A stretch of DNA of 64,000 bases from Paenibacillus pabuli (GCF_023101145.1 NZ_CP073714.1:5332001-5396000); one strand, 5' to 3'; counted from the first letter of the stretch, positions 27,322-36,275 are shown. Numbers and translations are program-made. Notes: a model not told the origin generated them from the letters alone.

Positions 27322-28283
27322 TAACTCACTCCTTCCGGTTGCATACCTTCAATCAGATGAAGCAATACTTCATGCGTTGGCGCAGACAGGCCACACCGAC
27401 ACGCCATGCTAACGATTTGCCCGTTAATGGATCGCACCTCCGTTTGTTGTCCACGCAGAACATCCGACAGCATAGAAGATGTATTAGAGGCTGTAGAACG
27501 ACAGACAGAGAGAATTTGTTCCCATGCATCCACATCAAGAAAAATTCCGCTTGCTTCATATACTGCCAATGCCTCATTATACAGCTGTTGCATCAACACG
27601 ATTCGCTCTTCCTTTGTAGTTAACTCACCGTTAGGAATACGCCATATCGCGGTAAGAGGATTAATAACAGCATTAATTAACAACTTCCTATAAATCAGCT
27701 TATCGATTTCATTCGACACTGTACAGCCAAATCCTGCCTGCTGCAAAAGTCCCTGTAAACGAATGAGTTTATTTTGATCCATTGGCATTAGAGATGTGAG
27801 CCCTATATCTGCACTTTTGCCCAACCAAGTCTCTCCCTTACCCGCACGAATAACCCCATCTGGCTGACGCTTAGACCCTTCTGTGGTTATGACGCTGTAT
27901 ATATTGGAATGCGGCATACTGGATTGTATATCATCCAAATGTCCAACCCCGTTTTGGAAACATGCGATGTTGAGCACTTGTGTCTTCAATGAACCCATTT
28001 CACGTATAACATCATGTATCGCGGTCTGTTTCACCATGAACAGTAGCCAATCTCCAGGAGAGTGTTCCCATACACGGGTTAACTCCATAATTGGCTTGAC
28101 CTGGATATGATCAGGCTTAATCAGGATGGTTTTCTCCCGTTCGATGACTTTAAAGCCTTCCTTGCTCAGATTATCCGCCTGTTCAGCCGTTCTGGTCCAG
28201 AATCGAACCTTGTTGCCTGCGTCCTGAAGCTTTCCTCCATACAAAAGACCCAGTGACCCTGATCCTACAACGTCAATGATCAT
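27321..28283 (-). CDS. panE: 2-dehydropantoate 2-reductase (PanE/YlbQ type)
   Basis: NADPH-dependent reduction of ketopantoate to pantoate for coenzyme A synthesis. 320 residues: Rossmann motif VGSGSLGLLYGGKL (about 6-19), ketopantoate-domain features VKQTAIHDVI, NGVGHLD and the C-terminal helical domain with KLLINAVINPLTAIW (catalytic Lys) and RGQQTEVRSINGQIV. Corresponds to B. subtilis ylbQ by position near ylbO (rsfA-like) and bshC. It may instead be a broader-specificity ketoacid reductase of the same family. Confidence 0.9.
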   Translation of the reverse strand: MIIDVVGSGSLGLLYGGKLQDAGNKVRFWTRTAEQADNLSKEGFKVIEREKTILIKPDHIQVKPIMELTRVWEHSPGDWLLFMVKQTAIHDVIREMGSLKTQVLNIACFQNGVGHLDDIQSSMPHSNIYSVITTEGSKRQPDGVIRAGKGETWLGKSADIGLTSLMPMDQNKLIRLQGLLQQAGFGCTVSNEIDKLIYRKLLINAVINPLTAIWRIPNGELTTKEERIVLMQQLYNEALAVYEASGIFLDVDAWEQILSVCRSTASNTSSMLSDVLRGQQTEVRSINGQIVSMACRCGLSAPTHEVLLHLIEGMQPEGVS

Positions 28284-28344
28284 GCTGCATCCCTACCTCT
28301 GCTCCAATAGTTGCTTTTATCTATAATAGAACAAAAACATCAAA

Positions 28345-28390
28345 CAAAAAACCCATCATACCTACCGTTATGTAACGGAGGTGTGACGGG
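28345..28390 (-). terminator. Terminator after rsfA
   Basis: A long imperfect hairpin (arms around 28352-28369 and 28374-28390, one bulge and one mismatch) is followed on the minus strand by TTTTTTG. It separates rsfA from panE. Confidence 0.65.
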
Positions 28391-28427
28391 CCCTAATCTA
28401 ATGCTGAACATCAAACACATTTTGCTT

Positions 28428-29078
28428 TTATTCAATTCGTTCCAGATTTCCGTTGGCGTCCATTTTGAATCTCGTTTTGAGTTCCTCTTCTTCTTCTGTC
28501 AGAAATGCGAGTCTGCGAGCACGATCCATAATCTGAATCAGTGCTTTATAGTCGTCGTTTACCACACGATAATCGGTCTGTACTTCATTCACTTCCTTAG
28601 AAAGGCGATCATTTTCACAACGCAGTTCATGAAGTTCATCCTCTTTTTCACGAAGCTCTTTCTCAAGCATTTTGAGCTGGCGGCCGTTTTCCTGAACAGT
28701 TCCCTTCCATTGCCGCAAGAATCGTATCACTGCATCAATGGATAAAGAGTCTTCCGAAATCCCATCCGCTTTGTACAGATTTTCTTCTGTATCGAGTGTG
28801 GACAAAGCTGCTACCTGTGGTCCAAGCAAAGCCGGTTGTTTGCGGAGATAACTCCGTTTTTGTCGTTGAGCCTTAGCATTGCTAATAGCAGACTCATACT
28901 TCTTACGAACACAGCTGTTCCAGCGAAAACCGCAAGCGGCAGAAGTTCTGCCTATTTTTTCGCCAACCTCTTCAAAAGCAGCCAGTTGTGTACTTCCTTC
29001 CCGAATATGACGCAAAGTAACCTCAGCCAAAATCAAATCGTCCTCTGTACTCCAAGCATCCTGTCTCACTGCAGTCAT
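28428..29078 (-). CDS. rsfA: RsfA/GerR (YlbO) family transcriptional regulator
   Basis: Member of the RsfA/GerR group of sporulation regulators, which adjust SigF or SigE regulons in Bacillus. 216 residues from the ATG at 29078 (AGGAGGG 9 nt upstream). The N-terminal Myb/SANT-like DNA-binding region is clear: RQDAWSTEDDLILAEVTLRHI, GRTSAACGFRWNSCVRKKY. The C-terminal half is a coiled coil (about 140-190). Position upstream of panE and bshC equals B. subtilis ylbO (gerR). The exact regulon here is unknown. Confidence 0.88.
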   Translation of the reverse strand: MTAVRQDAWSTEDDLILAEVTLRHIREGSTQLAAFEEVGEKIGRTSAACGFRWNSCVRKKYESAISNAKAQRQKRSYLRKQPALLGPQVAALSTLDTEENLYKADGISEDSLSIDAVIRFLRQWKGTVQENGRQLKMLEKELREKEDELHELRCENDRLSKEVNEVQTDYRVVNDDYKALIQIMDRARRLAFLTEEEEELKTRFKMDANGNLERIE

Positions 29079-29317
29079 GCTATAATACCCTCCTAACACC
29101 ATCCTAAAATAACCGTCCCCATAACCGATTTCCCGGCATGTGAATTAGGTATAAAAGCTGCTTTATTCATTCTTATGCCTCTCATAGAGTTCATAGAATT
29201 GATTTCATACTAAAATGTATTTCCACATTTATGAGTACTCATACGTTACATATGCAAAACAAACCATACTTTAACTCTTTTAAGCCAAAAAAGAATTCGC
29301 TTTCATATCCAATTTTG

Positions 29318-29346
29318 TTTACACCTTTTTCCTTTCCCGGTATAAT
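29318..29346 (+). promoter_or_regulatory. SigA promoter of the DUF2626 gene
   Basis: TTTACA (29318-29323), 17-nt spacer, TATAAT (29341-29346): nearly consensus. Transcription would begin about 40 nt before the GTG start. The rest of the 29079-29392 gap shows no gene; the rsfA promoter must lie there but no clear boxes were found. Confidence 0.85.
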
Positions 29347-29392
29347 GTTGTGTAGACAATCTATGATCGTACATAGGAGAGGAGGACTTACC

Positions 29393-29629
29393 GTGGCGCG
29401 CATGTTTCGGGTACTCGGGTTCTTCACGCTAGCGATTGGCCTGATGGCTTTTGCAGGAGACCTGGTCGAAATGGCTTTGCTTTTTTTCCTGCAGACTGCG
29501 TTTTTTGTCATTTTGGGATATCTGAAATTTACGGAACGTACGTACATATTGCTCTTCTGGGGTTATATGATCGTGACATTCACAGGGTTCAGCTACTGGA
29601 CCGTATTCCAAATGGATTTGCCGCTTTAA
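29393..29629 (+). CDS. DUF2626 family small membrane protein (YqgY-like)
   Basis: 78 residues, two predicted membrane spans (about 6-36 and 43-72). It begins VARMFRVLGFFTLAIGLMAFAGD and continues ALLFFLQTAFFVILGYLKFTER, closely matching the DUF2626 family (B. subtilis YqgY, about 80 residues); function unknown. The GTG start at 29393 has GAGGAGG 7 nt upstream; the longer open frame from 29231 is rejected because it crosses the promoter. It is a single-gene unit with its own terminator. Confidence 0.82.
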   Translation: MARMFRVLGFFTLAIGLMAFAGDLVEMALLFFLQTAFFVILGYLKFTERTYILLFWGYMIVTFTGFSYWTVFQMDLPL

Positions 29630-29644
29630 TCCGCCAGCAGCATC

Positions 29645-29677
29645 AAAGCGATCCGGCTCATGTCGGATTGCTTTTTT
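29645..29677 (+). terminator. Terminator after the DUF2626 gene
   Basis: An 11-bp stem AAAGCGATCCG/CGGATTGCTTT with an 8-nt loop, followed by a T-run (29672-29677). Confidence 0.88.
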
Positions 29678-29806
29678 GTCGTTATCAGATTAAATGACTA
29701 TTCTTGGTGTTATGTAACCACTACGGATATTTCACGTATCTATTTCATATATTGTCTGGAAGAGATAAGCCTATTCGCATTATAGGTATGGGAAGGAGAA
29801 TGATGG

Positions 29807-30886
29807 GTGAAACGTCGATATGGCATTCCTGGCTTCATCGTATGTATTATATTTTTGATCCAGCTACCTTGGACTTATGCCTACGGAGAGCCTTCATCTG
29901 AGGAAACGCGCGAAATACTGCAACAAAGTCTATCCATCGTCGAAATCGATCATGAAATTGAACGTATTACAGCCAGACAAAAACAGCTGGATGAACAGCG
30001 TCAGACATTATCCAATCAGCTTCAGGAACAGGAAGAACAGATACATACTCAGCAAGACCGTGCGGGTGCAGTTGTGAGATCCTACTATACCGGCGAGCGT
30101 GATAGTCTTTTGATGACGGTACTGGGGGCAAGATCCATTAAGGATCTGTTCATTCTATACGATTACTATCAGATTATTATTGGCAGGGATCAGGCTGTAC
30201 TGGACAAGTATCAGGATCGATATCGCACCATGCAGCAAACGTCTGCTCAGATTAACCAGACCTCTGCAGAACTGTCTGAGCTCAAAAACAATCTTCAAAA
30301 TCAACGTGAACGAGTACTTGCATTACAGAAAGAAGTGGACGGAAAAGTAGCTGCCAGCGGAGATGCTGCAGCCATGCAGAAATTGATGGATGAGTTAACC
30401 ATTTATTGGGAGAACATCGGCATATACGAGGTCAAACGATATTTCAAAGCATTGGCATCAGCCATGCAGAATCTGCCGCAATTTATTCAGGAACAAAACG
30501 GTGGCATCTCCACTACCGGTACAACGTACACCATTCGAATTGGACAAGATGAACTGAATACATTCCTGCGTTCGCAGAATCCGATCTTTGAAGACTTCGC
30601 CTTCCAGTTCGACAAAGATCGAATTACCGCCTCAGGGCAGCGTGATCAATTGCAATTAAGCATTGAAGGCCATTATACGGTCGAGAATGAACCTCAAAAT
30701 TCAATTCGATTTCATGTTGATAAACTTGTGTTTAATCAGTTGGAACTGCCTGATACCACGCGACGGATGCTGGAACGAGAGTTCGATCTCGGATTTTACC
30801 CACAGAAAATTCTGTCATTTGTCAAAGCTACTGAGGTATCCACAAGCGAAGGCACACTGGAAGTAAAGCTCATTATTTCATTTTGA
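29807..30886 (+). CDS. Secreted coiled-coil protein with unassigned C-terminal domain
   Basis: 359 residues. A signal peptide is visible (basic MKRRYG, hydrophobic 8-21, cleavage after AYG about 27). Two long helical stretches follow (about 35-90 and 130-180), rich in Glu, Gln and Leu heptads and split by VRSYYTGERDSLLMTVLGA. This resembles the N-terminal coiled-coil module of CwlO/PcsB-type cell-wall hydrolases. No NlpC/P60, CHAP or peptidase M23 domain follows; residues about 225-359 form a beta-rich domain I do not recognise, ending IISF. Start is GTG with AAGGAG 8 nt upstream. Its 3' end overlaps the convergent gene by 9 nt. It may be a regulator of a wall hydrolase; this is inference. 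Confidence 0.75.
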   Translation: MKRRYGIPGFIVCIIFLIQLPWTYAYGEPSSEETREILQQSLSIVEIDHEIERITARQKQLDEQRQTLSNQLQEQEEQIHTQQDRAGAVVRSYYTGERDSLLMTVLGARSIKDLFILYDYYQIIIGRDQAVLDKYQDRYRTMQQTSAQINQTSAELSELKNNLQNQRERVLALQKEVDGKVAASGDAAAMQKLMDELTIYWENIGIYEVKRYFKALASAMQNLPQFIQEQNGGISTTGTTYTIRIGQDELNTFLRSQNPIFEDFAFQFDKDRITASGQRDQLQLSIEGHYTVENEPQNSIRFHVDKLVFNQLELPDTTRRMLEREFDLGFYPQKILSFVKATEVSTSEGTLEVKLIISF

Positions 30887-32158
30887 CGAGCTCTGCATGG
30901 CAATAATACTTTTGACGTATTGATTAGCAGTGATCTCTCCCACAAGAAGTTGTTGGATCTTCTTTTGGAAGGCAGAAGTTGGGATAAGGCTTTCCGAAAG
31001 TACAGACTGGGATGATTCAGTTGGAAACCAGGATTTTACATCTGTCGCATCGTATTTTGTTATTAGTTTCTGTGACTCAAGATCTAGTTCCTGTTGCTTT
31101 GCTGGTAAATAGTTAGCCTGTTCGTACCACTCCGTTTGTACAGAAGAAGAAGTCATCCCTTCAATCCAGCGGCTGGCCTCTTCCGCCTCAAGTGAGCCAG
31201 CTGCGATAACAAGACTTCTAGATCTTAGTGATTCCAACGCACTGAAAGCTATTTTCTCCGATGAATCCTGTTTGCTTGCCACGCCTTGATTTACACTCAA
31301 CAAACGAGAAAGCAACGTGACTACCATAGGAGCCTCCGTTTGCTCACCAGAAGAAGAGATCGTCGGATTTTTTGATTTGACTGTAAGATATGATTGGATC
31401 TGATCCAGCAGCTGTATGACCTGTTGATATGACTCTGTTTGCCCAGAGGTTTGCGCTTTCTTAATTTTCTCGGGGGTCATGCCTGGCTCAAATTGATTCA
31501 GCCATGCACTTACCGCGTGAAGGTCATTTGAATTTATACTCATTAGATCCGTTCGGTCTTGCTTGGCCTGATGTACAAGTTTAACCCATTGTTCCTTATT
31601 TTCGGGTAAACCGGTCAAACCAGCTTCGTCTAGGAATGAAGAGCGAGCTGCGAGTACATAGGCGTCAAAATCAAACGGCATGCCCCATTGGTAGCCATTC
31701 CACTCTGTCATTTCCCGTAAGCCAACCATCGTTTCTCCCAAAGACTTGGACAGCGTTGTACCGTTTAACGGATACAGATGCCCTTTTTTGGCATGATATT
31801 GAACTTCCTCACTATCCAGAAGTATGATATCTCCGCTTTCCCCTACCGAAAATTTATTGTCAAGCACTTGCTTATATGTATCCGGCTCCAAATTCCGAAG
31901 GCTGATCTCCACATGTTGAGAAGTTGCCACTTCATTGGCTATTCTTTTAAACAATGTAAAGTCTTTCTCAGACATCGAGACTACAATCTCTAGCGGGGCA
32001 TGTTGGTCTTCGCTGCGTGATGATGTGTTGGGAAATGCATCCTTTTCCTGATCCCGTTCCTGATTAAGCTGTGAACCTCTAAAATCAAAGCTGGGAGACA
32101 GAATCGTCAACGAAAGCAGCAGCACTGCGAACAAAACAACCTGGTGTCCACGCTTCAT
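30878..32158 (-). CDS. Extracellular solute-binding-like protein (family 1 type), no lipobox
   Basis: 426 residues. N-terminal hydrophobic segment (about 5-23) acts as a signal or anchor, then a disordered acidic linker and a periplasmic-binding fold: EIVVSMSEKDFTLFKRIANEV, GDIILLDSEEVQYHAKKGHLYPLN, and GYQWGMPFDFDAYVLAARSSFLDEAGL resemble family-1 sugar-binding proteins. The whole protein has no cysteine, so it cannot be a normal lipoprotein, and no permease or ATPase gene is adjacent. It may be membrane-anchored by the uncleaved segment, or serve sensing. It converges with, and overlaps by 9 nt, the coiled-coil gene. GGGAGGGG ribosome site at the ATG. Confidence 0.75.
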   Translation of the reverse strand: MKRGHQVVLFAVLLLSLTILSPSFDFRGSQLNQERDQEKDAFPNTSSRSEDQHAPLEIVVSMSEKDFTLFKRIANEVATSQHVEISLRNLEPDTYKQVLDNKFSVGESGDIILLDSEEVQYHAKKGHLYPLNGTTLSKSLGETMVGLREMTEWNGYQWGMPFDFDAYVLAARSSFLDEAGLTGLPENKEQWVKLVHQAKQDRTDLMSINSNDLHAVSAWLNQFEPGMTPEKIKKAQTSGQTESYQQVIQLLDQIQSYLTVKSKNPTISSSGEQTEAPMVVTLLSRLLSVNQGVASKQDSSEKIAFSALESLRSRSLVIAAGSLEAEEASRWIEGMTSSSVQTEWYEQANYLPAKQQELDLESQKLITKYDATDVKSWFPTESSQSVLSESLIPTSAFQKKIQQLLVGEITANQYVKSIIAMQSSSK

Positions 32159-32316
32159 TAACTTCCCCTCCCGACTTCACTAATTTTTTCCTGCACCACT
32201 CATTGTAACAAATAAGTAGTACTCTTGTCCTATCCTGCCAAAAAACAGTTTTCCGCTATTTTGCATACTTCGAGCATATCGAGTTCTGTGCAATAACTGA
32301 TTTTTATTTTTTCAGC

Positions 32317-32341
32317 AAAAAACCGGCTCTTAGAGCCGGTT
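32317..32341 (-). terminator. Terminator after phoH
   Basis: A perfect 10-bp GC-rich stem, ACCGGCTCTT pairing outward to AGAGCCGGT, is followed on the minus strand by TTTTTTG. It stops phoH transcripts before the solute-binding gene. Confidence 0.88.
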
Positions 32342-32379
32342 CATGAAGAACATTTTCCGGGAAATAAACTCCCGTTATC

Positions 32380-33714
32380 TTACAATAAATCCGCTGCAAG
32401 CTGAGCCAACTTGGAACGTTCTCCTTTTTCCAGCATGATATGCCCGCTGATTCCCTCCTGCTTGAACCGCTCCACAATATACGTCAAACCGTTACTTGCC
32501 GAATCCAGATAAGGATGGTCAATTTGCTCAGGGTCACCCATCAAAATAATTTTACTGCCTTCGCCCACCCTTGATACAATAGTCTTCACTTCATGTCGAG
32601 ACAGGTTCTGCGCTTCATCAATAATGATAAACTGTCCTGGTATGGACCGCCCACGAATGTAGGTGAGTGCCTCAACCTGAATACTGCCAAGACCCATCAA
32701 AATTTTATCAATGTCGCCTGCTTTTTTGGTATCAAACAAAAATTCCAAGTTATCATAAATCGGCTGCATCCATGGTCTTAGTTTTTCTTCTTTCTCACCA
32801 GGAAGATAGCCGATATCTTTCCCCATCGGAACGACCGGACGGGCGATCAATAATTTTTTATACTTATGGTCATCTTCTACTTTAAGCAAACCCGCCGCAA
32901 GCGCCAGCAAGGTTTTTCCCGTACCTGCCTTTCCTGTAATCGTGACAAGTGGAATATCATCATTCAGAAGTAGTTCCAGGGCCATCCGCTGTTGCGCGTT
33001 ACGTGCACTGATGCCCCATACATTATCATTACTCAGGAAAAGGGGTTCCAGCTTCGTTCCCTCTGTATTTACTTTGAGCAAAGCCGATTTATTGGTTCCC
33101 ATCTCATCCTTGAGAATTACAAATTCATTTGGATAAAGCGAATAAGACAACTGTAATGGTTTGATCGGAAGAAAACGATATGTGTAAAACTCATCAATGA
33201 CCGACGGATGAACCTTGAGGGCAGTATATCCTGGATATAATTCACTGAGCCCTGCCGTGCGATCTGATAAGTAATCCTGTGTGAAAAGACCGAGTACATC
33301 CGCTTTGATACGTACAAGCACATCCTTGCTGACCAGAACCACCTGGCGCTCAACAACCTCTTTCTCATTTTCCTCAATCTGATAATTTAGGGCAACGGCC
33401 AAAATCCGATTATCGTTGGACACTTCTCCAAACATTTCCTGTACTTTCACAAAACTGCGGTGATTCAGTTCCACTTTCAAATTGCCTCCGTTAGCCAAAG
33501 GGACGCCACTGTGCAGATGTCCCAGTTCACGCAACCCATCAAGAAGTCTCGATACATTACGGGCATTACGGCCAATTTCATCGGCATTTCTTTTTTTGGA
33601 GTCGATCTCCTCCAGTACAACCGCGGGAATGATTACCTCATGTTCCTCAAAGGCAAATATGGCATTGGGGTCATGCAGAAGCACGTTCGTATCCAATACA
33701 AAAATCTTTTTCAT
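32380..33714 (-). CDS. PIN-PhoH fusion ATPase/ribonuclease (PhoH2, YlaK type)
   Basis: 444 residues. An N-terminal PIN nuclease domain (about 1-140) with acidic residues Asp8, Glu35-Glu36 and DNRILAVAL is fused to a PhoH helicase-like ATPase with Walker A GKAGTGKT (261-268) and Walker B FIIIDEAQN (362-370), then ILMGDPEQID. PhoH2 proteins studied in mycobacteria and others unwind and cut RNA. Position next to ylaJ, ylaL and typA matches B. subtilis ylaK. The ATG is preceded by GGAGGGG. Physiological role in this organism is unknown. Confidence 0.92.
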   Translation of the reverse strand: MKKIFVLDTNVLLHDPNAIFAFEEHEVIIPAVVLEEIDSKKRNADEIGRNARNVSRLLDGLRELGHLHSGVPLANGGNLKVELNHRSFVKVQEMFGEVSNDNRILAVALNYQIEENEKEVVERQVVLVSKDVLVRIKADVLGLFTQDYLSDRTAGLSELYPGYTALKVHPSVIDEFYTYRFLPIKPLQLSYSLYPNEFVILKDEMGTNKSALLKVNTEGTKLEPLFLSNDNVWGISARNAQQRMALELLLNDDIPLVTITGKAGTGKTLLALAAGLLKVEDDHKYKKLLIARPVVPMGKDIGYLPGEKEEKLRPWMQPIYDNLEFLFDTKKAGDIDKILMGLGSIQVEALTYIRGRSIPGQFIIIDEAQNLSRHEVKTIVSRVGEGSKIILMGDPEQIDHPYLDSASNGLTYIVERFKQEGISGHIMLEKGERSKLAQLAADLL

Positions 33715-33803
33715 TCAATCCCCTCCAAAGCGGCGTCGTTAAAGGCATGGATAAGTGTGATCTTTCAGCAGCGGCATGGACAATCATGCTCCCATACATA
33801 AAT

Positions 33804-33832
33804 GTATTCGACTAGGACAAAATAATTGTCAA
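33804..33832 (-). promoter_or_regulatory. Possible promoter of phoH
   Basis: A perfect TTGACA -35 box (33827-33832) followed after 17 nt by GAATAC (33804-33809), a weak -10. The same 150-nt gap must also serve the divergent ylaJ gene; short palindromes (ACATAAATGT and GACAA-TTGTC) lie there. Confidence 0.45.
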
Positions 33833-33867
33833 CCATTCTGAAAAACTCCAGGAAAGGATGAACATTT

Positions 33868-34563
33868 ATGAAATATTGGGTTTGCACGCTGCTTCTGATC
33901 TTTATACTTACAGGCTGCAACAGTTCTACACGTAATGCCTCGCAGCAACCAGGCCAGCATGCCAAAGGTTACGGAGGAAATGTTGCAACTCAGCAAGATC
34001 AACGGAAAGGATCTCACATGCTCAATACACAGGAAAATCGGTTGCACCCTTCTGCTGTGGATCATCTGACCGAAAATACTGGTGAGGTTCATGAGAAAAA
34101 CGTCACGGACAATACCAAGGCAGCTCGGATGCCAAACGAGAAAAGGGTCACCCACCTCAAAACACTTGCCAAGCAAGTGGAAGGTGTCAAAGATGCCAAC
34201 TGTGTCATTCTTGGCAATACAGCCGTAGTTGGCATTGATGTTGACGGTGAGCTGGAACGTGCACGGGTAGGTACTATTAAATATTCTGTAGCCGAAGCCC
34301 TCCGCAAAGATCCGGAAGGTGTGGATTCCATTGTTACTGCAGATGCTGATGTTACTGAACGCATTAAGGAAATTGGTGAGCATATTCGTCAAGGTCATCC
34401 GATATCCGGTTTTGCCTCAGAACTCGCTGACATGGTGGGTCGCATCATTCCCCAGCTGCCCAAAGATGTCAAAGTCCGTCAAAATCCGGATAAACGTGTA
34501 GAACATGAACAACAAATGCAGCAGCTGCATTCTTCAGGAAAAAGACAACAAAAAGCCCAGTGA
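33868..34563 (+). CDS. YhcN/YlaJ family sporulation lipoprotein
   Basis: 231 residues. Signal peptide with lipobox LTGCN (Cys17), a polar linker, then the YhcN/YlaJ domain: RVTHLKTLAKQVEGVKDANCVILGNTAVVGIDVDG and VTADADVTERIKEIGEHI. Homologues in B. subtilis are found in spores or under SigG control; function is not settled. C-terminus is Gln- and His-rich. It is divergent from phoH, as in the B. subtilis ylaJ-ylaK pair. AAAGGAT ribosome site. Ends in a bidirectional terminator. Confidence 0.88.
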   Translation: MKYWVCTLLLIFILTGCNSSTRNASQQPGQHAKGYGGNVATQQDQRKGSHMLNTQENRLHPSAVDHLTENTGEVHEKNVTDNTKAARMPNEKRVTHLKTLAKQVEGVKDANCVILGNTAVVGIDVDGELERARVGTIKYSVAEALRKDPEGVDSIVTADADVTERIKEIGEHIRQGHPISGFASELADMVGRIIPQLPKDVKVRQNPDKRVEHEQQMQQLHSSGKRQQKAQ

Positions 34564-34582
34564 TCTCTCACTAGGCTTTTTT
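34552..34582. terminator. Bidirectional terminator, ylaJ-like/ylaL-like
   Basis: AAAGCCCAGTGA pairs with TCACTAGGCTTT around loop TCTC. T-runs follow on both strands, so it serves the two convergent genes. It overlaps both stop-codon regions. Confidence 0.85.
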
Positions 34583-35023
34583 CATCGCAGTAAAAACCTG
34601 CTCATCTAATTTCTCAGCAGCACGCTGATCATATATTTTGACAAATTGAGGCACAGAGGACAGTTGGGCTCCATAAAAAAGGGCGTTCCTCACCGCTTCA
34701 ATGGAAATGTCGAAACAGCACATGTTGAACGGAACATCCTGCAACGGATTTTGTCGTACAGAAGCACGTCCGTTTACCGCATACACCATCTCTTCTCCAA
34801 AAATAGTGACGGTAATGGCCGGATTCTTAATCATATTGTTCACAAGACGTGAACGATGATCAATCGCCACACGAAGGGTAGAAGCATTCTCCGCATAAAT
34901 CCAGGAAATTGCTGTTGATGTCGGACCTCCAGATTCAATGTCCACGGTGCTCAAGAGCACAAAGGTTTCGTTCTTGAATTGCTGTAAAAGAGATTCAGTC
35001 AATTGTGTGACGGCTTCGGACAT
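34571..35023 (-). CDS. Pyridoxamine 5'-phosphate oxidase-fold protein (YlaL-like)
   Basis: 150 residues with the split-barrel flavin-binding fold: FVLLSTVDIESGGPTSTAISWIYA (about 21-44), LRVAIDHRSRLVNNMIKNPAITVTIFG, and NGRASVRQN. General family: FMN- or F420/heme-binding oxidoreductases; the substrate is not evident. Position next to ylaJ/ylaK genes matches B. subtilis ylaL. It has its own promoter with an extended -10. Confidence 0.83.
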   Translation of the reverse strand: MSEAVTQLTESLLQQFKNETFVLLSTVDIESGGPTSTAISWIYAENASTLRVAIDHRSRLVNNMIKNPAITVTIFGEEMVYAVNGRASVRQNPLQDVPFNMCCFDISIEAVRNALFYGAQLSSVPQFVKIYDQRAAEKLDEQVFTAMKKA

Positions 35024-35075
35024 CCAACCAGCCCCCTAATCTTCTTTATGCAATTCTTAATTCGTTGTTGATGTT

Positions 35076-35105
35076 ATTATAGCATACCACCAAACTTGCT
35101 TCCAA
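35076..35105 (-). promoter_or_regulatory. Promoter of the ylaL-like gene
   Basis: TTGGAA (35100-35105), 18-nt spacer ending TGC, TATAAT (35076-35081): a perfect -10 with extended TGn element. Start of transcription would be about 45 nt before the ATG. Confidence 0.78.
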
Positions 35106-35122
35106 TCCCAAAAGAATGAATG

Positions 35123-36184
35123 TTACTCGGCTGTTGGGGATGCTGTTACTTTACCTGAAAGAGTATCCTGCAATGCCTGTTTGGCATTAGCCAATTCCGT
35201 TTCGTTAATATATACATATGGACTTCTCCACTCTCCGGTTACTGGTGTGTAATGTACATCCGACTTGGAAATATTCCAATACGTTGAAATGAAGTTCTTC
35301 ATTTGCTCCGATTCCACGTCAGTGGTCATGTTTTCGTCAACGGCACTAATCACTTTACCTATTTTCGTGACGCCTCCCAGTGACTTCAACTGATCCAGCA
35401 TGGAATTCAACACTTGATTCTGACGTTTATTTCGGTCAAAGTCGTTGGATTCATCTGTCTTCGGCTTGCAGTTCGATTTACGGTAACGAACAAAGTCAAG
35501 TGCTTCTTTACCATCCAAATGTTGAGCACCAGCTACCAGGTTAATATCCGTACCATCTGCCGTATCTTTGTAACACATGTTTTTATCCACTGTCACATCC
35601 ACGCCACCTACGGCATTAACCGCATCTCGGAACGCTTGAAAATTCAGTACCGTCGTATAATTAATATCCACATTCAGATATTTGCTCATCATTTCTTTCA
35701 TTTGATCCTCTGCATTTTTGCCGGAGGTTTTTTCTTGCGCTTTAAATTTAGGATAATAAGAATTCAATTTATTCGCCTTATATCCATCCAGCTGAACACG
35801 TGTGTCCCGTGGTAAAGATACAATGGTTGCCGTTTTGGTCTCCGGATTAAGAGAAGCTACCATAACCACATCCGAGAGATACGTACCTGTTTCGGGACGA
35901 TTATCTGTACCTAGCAGCAACATCGTAATGGGTTTGGTTTTGGCTGACATTCCAGGAGGAACCGGTTTATCAATGCCCGTATCAGCTACCTGATTGTAGA
36001 CCCAATAGAGATATCCGCCACCTACAACAATTGCAATAACCAATAAACTTAAAACCAGTCTGCCAAAGGTTCGCATCCGTCTCTTCTTCTTTGGTTGCTT
36101 ACCTTTGCCGTTCTTTGATCCAGAAGCGCCGGATTGAGTCGGTGCCTGTCTCCGTGGAGGCAGTCCGTTCGAATTAGAATTCAT
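35123..36184 (-). CDS. LytR-CpsA-Psr (LCP) family wall-polymer ligase
   Basis: Enzymes of this family attach teichoic acids or other polymers from lipid carriers to peptidoglycan. 353 residues from the ATG at 36184 (AAAGGTG 8 nt upstream); the 47-codon upstream extension is not family-like. Layout: basic, Asn/Gly/Lys-rich cytoplasmic tail, one span (about 41-60), then the LCP domain: ITMLLLGTDNRPETGTYLSDVVMVASL, SLPRDTRVQL, KLNSYYP, GGVDVTVDKNM, HLDGKEALDFVRYRK and DFDRNKRQNQVL. The catalytic Arg and Asp pairs (LPRDT, RYR, R-Q) are present. Which polymer it handles cannot be told. Confidence 0.92.
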   Translation of the reverse strand: MNSNSNGLPPRRQAPTQSGASGSKNGKGKQPKKKRRMRTFGRLVLSLLVIAIVVGGGYLYWVYNQVADTGIDKPVPPGMSAKTKPITMLLLGTDNRPETGTYLSDVVMVASLNPETKTATIVSLPRDTRVQLDGYKANKLNSYYPKFKAQEKTSGKNAEDQMKEMMSKYLNVDINYTTVLNFQAFRDAVNAVGGVDVTVDKNMCYKDTADGTDINLVAGAQHLDGKEALDFVRYRKSNCKPKTDESNDFDRNKRQNQVLNSMLDQLKSLGGVTKIGKVISAVDENMTTDVESEQMKNFISTYWNISKSDVHYTPVTGEWRSPYVYINETELANAKQALQDTLSGKVTASPTAE

Positions 36185-36230
36185 ATCTTCAACACCTTTA
36201 TCACATCTGTTTTGGCCTATATATAAGACA

Positions 36231-36253
36231 ACCGCTTTCCCTAAGGAAAACGG
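36231..36253 (-). repeat. Inverted repeat between ylaH-like and LCP genes
   Basis: CCGCTTTCC (36232-36240) and GGAAAACGG (36245-36253) pair imperfectly around CTAA. Without a clear T-run it is only a weak terminator candidate. It sits just upstream of a TATATA sequence that may be the LCP promoter. Confidence 0.4.
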
Positions 36254-36275
36254 ATGGTCTATACAAGGACAGAAT

